In this document: positions 53,178 to 61,932 of the stretch, in pieces
Numbering within the stretch: position 1 is the first letter of the stretch
Layout of the letters: the number at the start of each line of letters is the position of its first letter
NCBI RefSeq assembly: GCF_900109935.1
Contig: NZ_FOBV01000002.1
Span: forward strand, 642,592-706,591
Direction: 5' to 3'
From: Chryseobacterium taichungense
GTDB taxonomy: Bacteria > Bacteroidota > Bacteroidia > Flavobacteriales > Weeksellaceae
Length of the DNA: 64,000 bases
Program-made: the position numbers and the translations under genes
The notes under the pieces: generated by a model
What the model saw: the letters and a program-made list of their open reading frames with translations, nothing else
Databases searched by the model: none
What the model was told of the DNA's origin: nothing

Positions 53178-54302
53178 ATGAAACAACAAATCTATAAAGG
53201 GAAACTTACACAGTTTCATTGGCTAAAAATAACGAAAAAGGAAGAACTGACCAAAAATACTTTCGCTCTGGAATTTGAAATTCCTGCGCACCTGAAGGAG
53301 AATTTTAAGTTTGATGCAGGTCAGTTTGTGAGTATACAATTTCAGTCTCATGGTAAGGACGTAATCAAAGACTATTCAATGACTTCGGCGCCTTATGAAG
53401 AAAAGATCGCTTTAGGAATAAAAATGAACTCGCCTGAAGGAGATGCTTCAGAATTATTCAGAAATTATAATGTTGGCGATAAATTATTAGTCAGCGAGCC
53501 CAGCGGAAGATTTACTCTTATTTCAAAACCGAGTGAATTCAGAACGATCGTTGGCTTCGCTGCAGGAATAGGAATTACGCCGATTTTAAGCCATTTTAAA
53601 AATATCCTTCACAATGAGCCAAGAACAAGACTTTTCCTGTTTTTCAGTAATAAAACCGGTGAAGATCTCATCTATCGTGAACAGCTTGACAATCTTGCCA
53701 GGAACTGTGGCGAAAGGCTTCAGATCTTTTACTTTTTTACACAGGAAAAAACATCAAACAGTTTTTTTCAAGGTAGACTTGATGATAAAAAACTATATCT
53801 GATTATTAATCAGATTCTTCACTTAGATGATACCGATGAAGAATCGACCATTTGGGATGCAGTGGATGAAGTCTTGATTTGCGGGAAAGGGGATATGATT
53901 AAAACCCTTGCAAATGCATGCTATCATCATGGAATACCGAAGAAAAATATTCATTTTGAACTTTTTGAGGAATATAATGACGATATTTATCCTGTGGAAA
54001 AAGAATTTCCGCTGATTGAAAATATTGATGTTGAATTTAAAATGCTCGGAAAGCAATATTTTACGGAATTACCGGATAATAAAGAGAAGATTTTACAGCA
54101 ACTGTTAATTCAAAAGTTTGCCGTTCCTTATTCATGTAAATCAGGCATATGCGGAAGCTGTGAATGTATTCTTGAAGAGGGAGAAGTTGATTTGCTGGAG
54201 AATGAATATTTAACGGAAAAAGAAGAAGAAAAAGGACACATCCTGGCCTGCATGTCTATTGCAAAAAGCAGGAAAATAAAGCTTAACTTTGATCTTAGTT
54301 GA
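53178..54302 (+). CDS. ferredoxin-type FAD reductase with C-terminal [2Fe-2S] domain (PaaE-like)
   Basis: A 374-residue electron-transfer protein. The N-terminal FAD-binding barrel (DAGQFVSIQF, IKDYSMTSAP) is followed by an NAD(P)-binding domain (VGFAAGIGITPILSHFKNIL). The C-terminal plant-type ferredoxin domain has ligands in YSCKSGICGSCECIL and ACMS. It resembles the reductase subunit PaaE of phenylacetyl-CoA epoxidase, but no other paa genes are present. Its partner is therefore unknown. The gene overlaps the next by four bases. Confidence 0.88.
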   Translation: MKQQIYKGKLTQFHWLKITKKEELTKNTFALEFEIPAHLKENFKFDAGQFVSIQFQSHGKDVIKDYSMTSAPYEEKIALGIKMNSPEGDASELFRNYNVGDKLLVSEPSGRFTLISKPSEFRTIVGFAAGIGITPILSHFKNILHNEPRTRLFLFFSNKTGEDLIYREQLDNLARNCGERLQIFYFFTQEKTSNSFFQGRLDDKKLYLIINQILHLDDTDEESTIWDAVDEVLICGKGDMIKTLANACYHHGIPKKNIHFELFEEYNDDIYPVEKEFPLIENIDVEFKMLGKQYFTELPDNKEKILQQLLIQKFAVPYSCKSGICGSCECILEEGEVDLLENEYLTEKEEEKGHILACMSIAKSRKIKLNFDLS

Positions 54303-54916
54303 GAATAATAAAAAACATATTTAACCTGATCTCTATATCAGCGGAAATTCTGATTCTGCTGATATGTCTCGCCAATGCCTGGGTTTTTGCGTTAACGGAT
54401 GGAAGAACATACAACAAAATATCCAAAATTCCGCCGAGGGAAGTGGCATTGGTATTGGGGACTTCACCAAAGATGCGATCCGGATCATCAAATCCATATT
54501 TTACAATGAGGATGGATGCCGCCGCATTACTTTATCATCATGGAAAAATCAAAAAAATTCTTGTAAGTGGGGAAAAAAGCAAAGGATATGATGAGCCTGC
54601 TGCTATGAAAAATTACCTCATCTACCAGGAAGGAGTACCGGGAGAGATTATCATGGAAGACCCTAAAGGATTTAATACTTACCGAAGTATTCTCAGATGT
54701 AAGGATGTATATAGAAAAGACAATGTCATCATTGTATCTCAAGGTTTTCATAATCTTCGGGCTTTATTGTTTGCCAGAAACAACAATATGAACGCGCTGG
54801 GATTTGATGCCCAGGACGTTACCAAGCCTGAAAGCTACTACAGAAACCAATTCAGGGAAATACTGGCAAGAACGGTTGCTGTAGTATATTTTGCTTTGGG
54901 AATTTCACCTGATTAG
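54299..54916 (+). CDS. SanA/YdcF-family DUF218 membrane protein
   Basis: A 205-residue protein with one N-terminal membrane segment (LISISAEILILLICLANAWVFAL). The DUF218 domain follows: REVALVLGTSPKMRSGSSNPYFTMRMDAAALLYHHGKIKKILVSGEKSKGYDEP and VIIVSQGFHNLRALLFARN. It resembles SanA, linked to envelope barrier function in enterobacteria. Translation begins at a TTG overlapping the preceding stop (TTGA), indicating coupling. The 3' end overlaps the TamL stop by three bases. Confidence 0.84.
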   Translation: MRIIKNIFNLISISAEILILLICLANAWVFALTDGRTYNKISKIPPREVALVLGTSPKMRSGSSNPYFTMRMDAAALLYHHGKIKKILVSGEKSKGYDEPAAMKNYLIYQEGVPGEIIMEDPKGFNTYRSILRCKDVYRKDNVIIVSQGFHNLRALLFARNNNMNALGFDAQDVTKPESYYRNQFREILARTVAVVYFALGISPD

Positions 54917-57510
54917 AAAGGATATCCGAATGCGATATTTAAAGTAGGCTTGAATGGCTGGAAATTTTTCAGTCTCCATCGGTCGCCTTCAGGTTTATTT
55001 GGATCATATATTTTATAAGCAAGATCAAGTCTCAGGGTGATATAGGCGATATTTACCCTTAATCCGAACCCGCTGCCGACACCGACCTGCTTTAGAAATT
55101 TATTAAATTTAAATTCATCGCCGGAACCGTCACTCGTGCTTTTCAACGCCCAAATATTACCTATATCTGTGAAAAGTGCTCCTTCATAGGTGTCATTAAA
55201 AGGAACTCTGAATTCAACATTGGTGGTGAGCTTCATGTTTTCTGTCATGTATGTACGAACTCTTTCATCAATCTGAGAATCTGCAGGACCTAACCCTCCA
55301 AAAGGAACCCATGCCCTGATATCGTTCGCTCCACCATTAAAATACGATCTGATGACCGGCATGCTGGAAGAGTTTCCGTACGGAATACCCACGCCTACGA
55401 ATTGTCGGAGAACAAGTGTATTGTTATTAAATTTAAAGTATTTTCTTATATCGAAATCAAATTTCACAAACTGAGCATACGGAACTCCGAATATCGTTCT
55501 TTCCGGGCTCGTCAAAACCCCACCATCATTTCTTTTCTGATTGAATATGCTGAATATATTTCCCGCAAGCTCTACTTTTCCATTGAAATAAAATGAGTTC
55601 GGATATTCTTTTTTACCGATTTCATTATAAACGAAATTGTAAATAAATGAAGAGATTAAAACATCCTGGGTCTGCCGGTCTTTGTTGATCAATGAACCTA
55701 CAAACGCAATATATCGGTCGGCCCCCTGCTGATTGAGCCCGGCAGTATATTCAAGATCTCGCGTGATAAGCCTTGAAACTTCATCAATTGTAAGCTTTCC
55801 GGCACCAAAATCTTGTGCTACAGAAGGTTTAAAAGCGAAATAATCATCAAAAATTTCACTTCTGATCGCTTCGTCATTCACGAAATAATCATAATAAGCA
55901 TCTTTATTTTTTGTTAAACTCAGCTGGGTATTAAATAAGGTAAGTCTGTGAGAAACTTTATCATTTACCGTTGCCAGATAATTTAAACCTGTATTAAAGT
56001 TTACCCTTCCCAAACCGATATTGTTCTGAACCGAAGCACCCAATACGATTGATGAAGTAGGGCTGTACCTTTTTGGAAGTAATTTATAATAATCGAACGG
56101 CAACAGCAATCTCGGAAAATTCAGCGATGCCTGGGCCGAAATCTCGTAGGCCAGAACCCGACTGCTGATATCTTTAGTACTTCTTATTGATCCAAATGTT
56201 CCTGAAAGACTCGTTGAAAGGTTTTCCGCACCACCAAAAACATTCCTCGTAGTAAGATCTGCCGAAGGCGAAACACCAAGGTTAAGCAATTGTGAATAAT
56301 TAACATCCGTTCCTAATTTAAGTTCATATTTAGGAAGGGGTTTAAGTACATACATCACGTCTATGATACTATCATTGGGAGTCGTTCCTCCGCCATGTCT
56401 TAAAGAATCCCGTGATTTAAGAATACTGAAATTGTTCATAGCCAACAGGTTTCTCCTTGTAAGATCAAACTTTTTCTGATCATATACCTGTTTGTTTCCA
56501 ATGGTAATAGCACGCCACAATGCCCTGGAACTATACTGATTATTAACCTTATGAAACCTGATTCCTCTTAAACTGTCTTTTACCGTATTTTTCGGGTAAT
56601 CCGACATTTCATCTACAATGGCTACATCAATATTTCCTATGGTAGCCACTTTATAAGGCCGGTCGAGGGAATCTTTATGAATTTCAAGGGTTAAAGGCAC
56701 TTGTTTTCTACTTTTGATAGAATCTGCAACAAAATAGATTTCATCACCAAGATTATTGAATCTGTAATACCCGTAATCTTTCATCAGGTCATTGATTCTG
56801 GTAACTTCCTTTTCAAGAACCGTCTGATCTAATATTTGACCTTGCTTAATAAGACTTTCTCTTATTTTCTGCTGGTAAATATTTTTTACGGTAGGATCGG
56901 TGATATTATAGTAATATTCTTTAATATAAGTAGGATCTCTGTGGGTGATAAAATAAGTAACTGCCGCTTTTTTTGCAGCAGAATCCAGATCATGTTTAAA
57001 TTTAACTTCAGCATCCCAATATCCACGATAGATGAGTCTTTTTTCTATTGATTCAGCACTTTTTTCAGTTTTCGTCTGATCAAGAATTACCGGTGCCGAA
57101 CCCCAATTGTGATACAGCCTGTCAAAGAACAGGCTTTTCCCTACACTGCTCTTCATGTTATATTTAATGAAAAGAGAATCTCTTAATTTCTGATTTCTCA
57201 ATTCATTAGGATAGGTCATATATTCATTCAGAAGAGTGTCATATTTAGGATTTGCAGCATTATATAGCCATAAGCTGAGCGGCATAAAAAGAAATTGTCT
57301 TTTATTGGGCTTTTGCTGTACATAGTTTTTTAGTTCACTATCGAAAGGAGCTTTTTTATCTTCGAACTCAAAATTATTGCTTACGAGCAGATATTCCCCG
57401 TCAGGAACCTTTTTAGTGGTACTACAAGCATAAAGGAGACCTACAAATGTTGCAAATGATATAATTTTATAATATTTTTGAGGAGAATTCTTATAATGCT
57501 TACAGCTCAT
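54913..57510 (-). CDS. TamL-type BamA/TamA-family outer-membrane lipoprotein
   Basis: An 865-residue Omp85-superfamily protein with a lipidated N-terminus: a Lys-rich n-region, hydrophobic stretch and lipobox LLYACS (Cys29). POTRA-like modules follow (about 100-400), then a 16-strand barrel with the Omp85 substrate motif region (YFNGGANDIRAW) and final strand LNIAFGYPF. This is the Bacteroidetes TamL form, which works with TamB in envelope assembly. Its start codon overlaps the opposite-strand methyltransferase start. No alternative start keeps the signal sequence. Confidence 0.9.
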   Translation of the reverse strand: MSCKHYKNSPQKYYKIISFATFVGLLYACSTTKKVPDGEYLLVSNNFEFEDKKAPFDSELKNYVQQKPNKRQFLFMPLSLWLYNAANPKYDTLLNEYMTYPNELRNQKLRDSLFIKYNMKSSVGKSLFFDRLYHNWGSAPVILDQTKTEKSAESIEKRLIYRGYWDAEVKFKHDLDSAAKKAAVTYFITHRDPTYIKEYYYNITDPTVKNIYQQKIRESLIKQGQILDQTVLEKEVTRINDLMKDYGYYRFNNLGDEIYFVADSIKSRKQVPLTLEIHKDSLDRPYKVATIGNIDVAIVDEMSDYPKNTVKDSLRGIRFHKVNNQYSSRALWRAITIGNKQVYDQKKFDLTRRNLLAMNNFSILKSRDSLRHGGGTTPNDSIIDVMYVLKPLPKYELKLGTDVNYSQLLNLGVSPSADLTTRNVFGGAENLSTSLSGTFGSIRSTKDISSRVLAYEISAQASLNFPRLLLPFDYYKLLPKRYSPTSSIVLGASVQNNIGLGRVNFNTGLNYLATVNDKVSHRLTLFNTQLSLTKNKDAYYDYFVNDEAIRSEIFDDYFAFKPSVAQDFGAGKLTIDEVSRLITRDLEYTAGLNQQGADRYIAFVGSLINKDRQTQDVLISSFIYNFVYNEIGKKEYPNSFYFNGKVELAGNIFSIFNQKRNDGGVLTSPERTIFGVPYAQFVKFDFDIRKYFKFNNNTLVLRQFVGVGIPYGNSSSMPVIRSYFNGGANDIRAWVPFGGLGPADSQIDERVRTYMTENMKLTTNVEFRVPFNDTYEGALFTDIGNIWALKSTSDGSGDEFKFNKFLKQVGVGSGFGLRVNIAYITLRLDLAYKIYDPNKPEGDRWRLKNFQPFKPTLNIAFGYPF
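57473..57480 (+). promoter_or_regulatory. promoter of rRNA methyltransferase (TTG-N20-TATTTTTG)
   Basis: TTG at 57450-57452 and TATTTTTG at 57473-57480, separated by 20 bp, match the Bacteroidetes promoter consensus well. The promoter lies inside the tamL coding sequence on the other strand. Confidence 0.65.
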
Positions 57511-58227
57511 ACAATAAAAATTTTACAATCTTTGGATAAAAAGAAGTTCAGACAAAAATACAATTTGTTTTTGGTTGAAGGTAATAAAACGATCAATGAA
57601 CTTTTTAATTCCAACTTTAAAATTAAAGAAATATTTTCTACCGATCCGCAAAAATTGGACCGTGCGAACGTTCCTGTAACACATATTTCTGAAAATGAGT
57701 TAAAAAAAATAAGTTTCCTGCAACATCCGAAGGATTCTGTGGCTGTCTGCTATCTGAATGAAGAGAAAAAATTATCCGACCAGAATCTACAGCTTGTTCT
57801 TGATGGTATTCAGGATCCCGGAAATATGGGGACCATCATACGTTTGGCAGACTGGTTTGGAATTGAACAGATTATCTGTAGTAAAGATACGGTGGATTTC
57901 TATAATCCTAAAGTAATCATGTCTAGTATGGGATCGTTTGCGAGGGTCAATATTGTTTATGAAAATCTGACAGACTATCTTTTAAACACAAAAAACCTTA
58001 ATATAGGAACAGATATGGACGGTGAGAATATTTATTCGTTTGAAAGACCCGAAAGAATGAATCTTATCCTGGGAAATGAGGGCAATGGAATGCGTCCTGA
58101 AACTGAAAAACTTTTACAAAAAAGTGTTATGATCCCCAGATTCGGAAAATCTCAATCGACAGAAAGTCTTAATGTTTCTATGGCTGCCGGTATTATTCTG
58201 GGACAATTGTTCGGAGTGAGAGAGTAA
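57496..58227 (+). CDS. SpoU-family (TrmH) rRNA 2'-O-methyltransferase
   Basis: A 243-residue SPOUT methyltransferase. The N-terminal substrate-binding domain is LDKKKFRQKYNLFLVEGNKTINEL. The trefoil-knot motifs are LVLDGIQDPGNMGTIIRLADWFG (motif 1), MSSMGSFARVNI, LILGNEGNGMRPE (motif 2) and RFGKSQSTESLNVSMAAGIILGQ (motif 3). It methylates a ribose in rRNA using SAM. ATG 57496 matches the family start and is preceded by GAGGAG, an unusually good Shine-Dalgarno for this phylum. An upstream ATG at 57478 is not used here. Confidence 0.92.
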   Translation: MLTAHTIKILQSLDKKKFRQKYNLFLVEGNKTINELFNSNFKIKEIFSTDPQKLDRANVPVTHISENELKKISFLQHPKDSVAVCYLNEEKKLSDQNLQLVLDGIQDPGNMGTIIRLADWFGIEQIICSKDTVDFYNPKVIMSSMGSFARVNIVYENLTDYLLNTKNLNIGTDMDGENIYSFERPERMNLILGNEGNGMRPETEKLLQKSVMIPRFGKSQSTESLNVSMAAGIILGQLFGVRE

Positions 58228-58231
58228 TAGG

Positions 58232-58293
58232 GTTTGAGAGTGGGAGAGTCTTAGAGTATAGAATAACTAAATAAAACACTCCCACTCTCGAAC
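58232..58293. repeat. inverted repeat between convergent genes
   Basis: GTTTGAGAGTGGGAG (58232-58246) and CTCCCACTCTCGAAC (58279-58293) are inverted with one mismatch. There is no clear T-tract. It may be a dispersed repeat or a termination/stability structure. Confidence 0.55.
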
Positions 58294-58791
58294 TCAGATA
58301 AGTTGTTCCATACTAGAAACACTTTGGTTTTTCTGGTAGTTCTCAAGTCTTTTCCGGATAAATCGCAGCGCAATCGGTGCAAGATAGATTAATGCAACGC
58401 CAGCAACTTTTCTTTTCCAGTTTGAGCTTTTAAGACTTTTCCGTGCATAGTTTCCTACAATTGCAGTTACCCCAAGTTTGATTAAGGTATCTACAGCATC
58501 TCCTTTAAAAGCAGAGCTGGCAATGCCCATTGCTGTATTCTTATTGATAAGTGCATCTTTTATTTCAGACGTGATCTGTTTGGCAATAACGTCTTTTCTC
58601 AATACAACTTTTTCGTCACCGTCTTCATCTACTTTTTCCTGCAGATACTGATCTGTCAAACCATTGGTGAATGCACTCAAACTTTCTTTTGTATTTTTGA
58701 ATGTAAGAAGATCCTCAAGCCCTTCGATTTCCTGCTTTAATAGCTTTTTCTTTCTTCTTAATTCTTCTAAGCTTTCATACTTTCTGCCCAT
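58294..58791 (-). CDS. hypothetical protein of envelope-stress operon
   Basis: A 165-residue protein. It starts with a charged coiled-coil-like helix (YESLEELRRKKKLLKQEIEGLEDLL), has an acidic middle (KVDEDGDEKVV), and ends with a hydrophobic stretch (KVAGVALIYLAPIALRFI) that could lie in or on the membrane. I do not recognise a characterised family. It is last in a three-gene run with a YtxH-type and a holin-like protein (three-base gap), reminiscent of the ElaB/YqjD-YqjE-YqjK group of enterobacteria in layout only. Confidence 0.7.
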   Translation of the reverse strand: MGRKYESLEELRRKKKLLKQEIEGLEDLLTFKNTKESLSAFTNGLTDQYLQEKVDEDGDEKVVLRKDVIAKQITSEIKDALINKNTAMGIASSAFKGDAVDTLIKLGVTAIVGNYARKSLKSSNWKRKVAGVALIYLAPIALRFIRKRLENYQKNQSVSSMEQLI

Positions 58792-58794
58792 AGT

Positions 58795-59103
58795 TTAATG
58801 ATTTAAAAATTTAATAACCTGATCTGCCACATAGTTTACGAGTCTCTTTTTAAATATCATAAGAACCATCATTATTACAAAGTAAAATGCGGCAACGATA
58901 AGAAATCCGTACGAGCTGTTTCCCAAAGCTTTCCCAATGAGAAATGCGATCCCAAAGTTGAACAGGATAATGAAAAAACCAAAGGCAACCAACATTAAAA
59001 CAAAATAGGTAATAACTCCGGCTGAAAGCGAAGATTTTTCCGTCGCTTCAATTTTCAGCAGGTCAATTCTTTTCGATGCGTATTCTTTAATAGTTTCAAT
59101 CAT
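58795..59103 (-). CDS. phage-holin-3_6/YqjE-like small membrane protein
   Basis: A 102-residue inner-membrane protein. An N-terminal amphipathic helix (YASKRIDLLKIEATEKSSLSAG) is followed by two hydrophobic hairpin spans (ITYFVLMLVAFGFFIILFNFGIAFLIG and YGFLIVAAFYFVIMMVLMI) and a basic end. This layout is that of the YqjE/holin-superfamily DUF1469 group, which are not phage genes. It is translated between the YtxH-type and the hypothetical gene. Confidence 0.8.
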   Translation of the reverse strand: MIETIKEYASKRIDLLKIEATEKSSLSAGVITYFVLMLVAFGFFIILFNFGIAFLIGKALGNSSYGFLIVAAFYFVIMMVLMIFKKRLVNYVADQVIKFLNH

Positions 59104-59129
59104 TGTTTTTCTTTAAAGTTACAAAAAAA

Positions 59130-59152
59130 GGAACTTTCGTTTATAAAGTTCC
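59130..59152 (-). terminator. terminator after YtxH-type gene
   Basis: GGAACTTT and AAAGTTCC pair perfectly around a seven-base loop, with a U-tract from the A-run at 59122-59129. It lies between the first and second gene of the run, so it may only attenuate. Confidence 0.8.
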
Positions 59153-59186
59153 TTCTCATAATTTACCTAAAAAAATAAATTATTTA

Positions 59187-59531
59187 TTATTTTAGATCAT
59201 TCAGTTCAGATTCTACATTTTTCACTACATCTGCAGTTTTTGAAACAATCTGATCTTTATATTTATCGTATCCGTCTTTCACCGTGTGAGCTACGTTATT
59301 TGCTGTTTCTTTAAAAGTAGAAGAAATACTGCTGTATTGATCTTTCACTTTTTCAGAAACTTCTCCGTACTTGTTTTTAGCCTGATCCTTCAGATCATTA
59401 GCTTTATCTTTAATTTTTTTTCTGGTTTCTTTACCTTCTTCCGGAGCATAAAGCATTCCTAAAATTACACCCGCTGCAGCACCTGCAAGAAGCCCTGCCA
59501 AAATACCCGCTGTATTGTTTTTCTTAGACAT
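59187..59531 (-). CDS. YtxH-domain protein
   Basis: A 114-residue protein with one N-terminal membrane helix rich in Gly and Ala (GILAGLLAGAAAGVILGMLYAPEEGKETRKKIK, the YtxH signature). A long Lys/Asp-rich helical tail follows. YtxH proteins are general-stress, membrane-anchored proteins of unknown function. It leads the small envelope-protein run. Confidence 0.86.
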   Translation of the reverse strand: MSKKNNTAGILAGLLAGAAAGVILGMLYAPEEGKETRKKIKDKANDLKDQAKNKYGEVSEKVKDQYSSISSTFKETANNVAHTVKDGYDKYKDQIVSKTADVVKNVESELNDLK

Positions 59532-59625
59532 TTTCGTTTTTTTTAATAGTTAATAATACTAGTTTTACTTGTTTAGTATTTGTACAATTAATATACCAAA
59601 GGAGGCATAGGCCTATTAAAAATTG

Positions 59626-60300
59626 TTAAAATTTTTTGATATATGAGAGAATATTGTCAATCGTTTCTTCCTTAGAAAGCTGTGTGTTATCGATGACAAT
59701 AGCATCATCTGCCTTTCTCAACGGTGCTATTTCCCGCTCGCTATCAATCTTATCCCGTATAATAAGGTTTTCTTTTACCTGTTCTTCATTGGCTTCAATA
59801 CCGAGAGAAAGAAGTTCTTTGTATCGTCTTTTAGTTCTTTCTTCAATGCTCGCTGTCAGGAAAAATTTATAGTCTGCATTTGGCAGAACTACTGTCCCTA
59901 TGTCACGCCCATCCATGATAATACCTCCTTTTTCTGCCAGTGAACGTTGAGACTGCAAAAGAAAATCTCTTACTTCTTTCTGTTTTGCGACAAAACTTAC
60001 ATTTTCTGACACTTCATTTGTCCTGATTTCTTTGGAAATATCAATATGATTCAGAAAAAGAACCAATTCTCCATTATCATTTTTAAATTCAAGCTCAATC
60101 TGATCGAATGAGGAAAACAATTCTTCAAGATTAATTGACCCATTTTCATTAATACAATTCTGAAGTGCAAACCAGGTAACACCCCTGTAAAGCGCACCCG
60201 TATCAAGATGAATGAGCCCTATCTTTTCGGCAATGATTTTAGATATTGAACTTTTTCCGGTAGAGGAGTACCCATCGATTGCTATTACAGGTTTTTTCAT
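59626..60300 (-). CDS. cmk: cytidylate kinase
   Basis: A 224-residue P-loop kinase phosphorylating CMP and dCMP. Walker A is IDGYSSTGKSSISK. Other motifs are HLDTGALYRGVTWFAL, IIMDGRDIGTVVLPNADYKFFLTAS and RYKELLS. Length is standard. It is downstream of porQ (167-bp gap with a terminator), which is a common order in Flavobacteriia. Confidence 0.95.
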   Translation of the reverse strand: MKKPVIAIDGYSSTGKSSISKIIAEKIGLIHLDTGALYRGVTWFALQNCINENGSINLEELFSSFDQIELEFKNDNGELVLFLNHIDISKEIRTNEVSENVSFVAKQKEVRDFLLQSQRSLAEKGGIIMDGRDIGTVVLPNADYKFFLTASIEERTKRRYKELLSLGIEANEEQVKENLIIRDKIDSEREIAPLRKADDAIVIDNTQLSKEETIDNILSYIKKF

Positions 60301-60409
60301 ATTGCAAATTTCCAGATTTTTTCTTAAAAATCAAGAAAACTTGACACATTTATTGTCATCCCATTTATCGTTCCATAGAATATGCTTTATAATCAGTAAG
60401 TAAACTAAA

Positions 60410-60434
60410 AATCCCCGAATGTTATTCAGGGATT
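60410..60434 (-). terminator. terminator of porQ
   Basis: AATCCCTGAAT and ATTCGGGGATT pair on the minus strand (one G.U) around AAC, followed by UUUUAG. Confidence 0.8.
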
Positions 60435-60466
60435 CATTATGTATTATTTAAGGTGAACAAAACAAT

Positions 60467-61459
60467 CTATTCTCCTGCATGGCTTACAAGATCTATTGAA
60501 ACACCAATCTGGTTGACGTTTGAAGAGTTGTGATAGCGCACATGCGCATAATCAATACGGAATCTTGACAATTTAATACCGAAACCTGCAGAAAGACCTG
60601 AGAAATTTCGTTGATCTGCTACGGCAAGTTCATTTCCTCGTTTCACATTATACCCAAGTCTGATGTTAAATCCTTTTTCCGGAAATAATTCGGCGCCCAG
60701 AGAGAAATGGTCTGCGATTTTCCGCCCTACATTGACTTCCTGTCCGTTGACATTATATTGAGAAGAAATATTGAACTCCTGAAGGTCGTGCGCTGTAATG
60801 GTAATGGCTAACGGAATTGCCTTTAAAATTCTTGTATATCCTAAATCTACTCTGAAAGGAAGATTTTCACGTGTTCCGTTAAAAGACTTAAACTGATAAC
60901 CAAAATTTCTGAATACCAGAGAAGCAGTTTCTTTGTTCTTTTTGTTGTGATAAGTAATTCCCGCATTTCCTGAAATGGCGGAAGAAGTATAATTGTCGAT
61001 TTTGGATGTGATAAAATTCAATCCGCCACCGATTGTCCAATCTTCCTCAAACTGATAGGCATATCCTGCTCCGATAGCGACATCAGAAGCTTTGAAAGAT
61101 CCGTTTTCAAAACCGCTTTCATCTGTTCTGGGAATATCTCCATAGCTCATATAGCGCGCATTAATCGTCGCCATATGTCCGTTTTCAAAGTCTTTAGCAT
61201 ATGCTATTGTTCCGTATTTGGAATCTGCAAGATATGCAGTTGCATTTACAGAAAGCTGATTATCAGAATCACTGTTCAGCAAGGAAGGGTTTGCAATAGC
61301 AAAGGAAACATCATGATCTCTTACGGAAATAGCATCTCCACCCAATGCAGCCTGTCTTGCAGATACAGGAATATTGAGAAACGGATAAACGTTTGTTCCT
61401 GTTTGCGCATAAGAAACAACTCCTGACAGAAATAATGAAAAAATGACAATTTTCTTCAA
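60467..61459 (-). CDS. porQ: type IX secretion system protein PorQ
   Basis: A 330-residue outer-membrane barrel protein. The signal peptide MKKIVIFSLFLSGVVSYAQ is followed by YPFLNIPVSARQAALGGDAISV, the PorQ/PorV-type start. Barrel strands follow, with LGYNVKRGNELAVADQRNFSGLSAGFGIKLSRFRIDYAHVRYHN near the end. PorQ is an accessory component of the attachment complex that handles cargo leaving the type IX secretion channel. No other T9SS genes are nearby, which is normal since they are dispersed. Confidence 0.92.
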   Translation of the reverse strand: MKKIVIFSLFLSGVVSYAQTGTNVYPFLNIPVSARQAALGGDAISVRDHDVSFAIANPSLLNSDSDNQLSVNATAYLADSKYGTIAYAKDFENGHMATINARYMSYGDIPRTDESGFENGSFKASDVAIGAGYAYQFEEDWTIGGGLNFITSKIDNYTSSAISGNAGITYHNKKNKETASLVFRNFGYQFKSFNGTRENLPFRVDLGYTRILKAIPLAITITAHDLQEFNISSQYNVNGQEVNVGRKIADHFSLGAELFPEKGFNIRLGYNVKRGNELAVADQRNFSGLSAGFGIKLSRFRIDYAHVRYHNSSNVNQIGVSIDLVSHAGE

Positions 61460-61647
61460 TTCAGTTTATTATTAATGCAAAAATAATCCTTTTTCGTACT
61501 TTTCAAAATATTTCTCACATTATTTATAGGTAAATATTCAAGTTTTGTAAAAATTGCTTGTCAATCATAATAAAAGGTTTCTGTTATTTCTTTGTTCTTG
61601 TTACACTGTTCGTGGAAACTTCCGAAGATTGAATTAATGTAATCTAC

Positions 61648-61763
61648 CCTAGCCCCGATCGCAGCATTTGTTTGAGCTCATTTTTTCAGAATTCGGCGCG
61701 GCGGCGGAGCCGCCGCGCCGAATTCTGAAAAAATAGCGAGTGCGGAGAGCGGGAAATTGCTCC
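61648..61763 (+). repeat. dispersed flavobacterial intergenic repeat, copy B
   Basis: It begins CCTAGCCCCGATCGCAG and ends GCGGAGAGCGGGAAATTGCTCC, matching the ends of copy A at 26878-26946. Its centre is a perfect GC-rich hairpin (61681-61733). The 61460-61932 gap holds no gene otherwise. Confidence 0.7.
61681..61733. terminator. perfect 25-bp GC-rich hairpin, possible bidirectional terminator
   Basis: Arms 61681-61705 and 61709-61733 are perfectly complementary, with a GGA loop. Each arm is six T (or A), CAGAATTC, then an all-G/C block of eleven bases. The T-runs on both sides suit bidirectional termination between divergent porQ and pyrH, although neither gene ends here. Confidence 0.6.
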
Positions 61764-61874
61764 TTATAAAAATAAATATTCCTTTTCGATGTTATCAAAT
61801 TGCTCCCACAAATCAGCTTACCACGCAAGATTTAAAAATTTAATCCAGAATTAAAAATCAACCTTATTAATGAT

Positions 61875-61882
61875 TATATTTG
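61875..61882 (+). promoter_or_regulatory. promoter -7 box of pyrH (TATATTTG)
   Basis: A match to TAnnTTTG, 51 bp upstream of the pyrH start. There is no convincing TTG at -33. Confidence 0.5.
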
Positions 61883-61932
61883 CAAAGTCAAATTTCTGAC
61901 AAACCAACAAATAAAGTTATTTAAAAATAAAG

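Noticed and set aside
53178..54302. Phenylacetate degradation cluster
   Set aside because: Only the reductase resembles PaaE; no paaA, B, C or D or other pathway genes are nearby.
58795..59103. Phage remnant based on holin similarity
   Set aside because: The holin-superfamily YqjE-like proteins are chromosomal envelope proteins, and no other phage gene is present.
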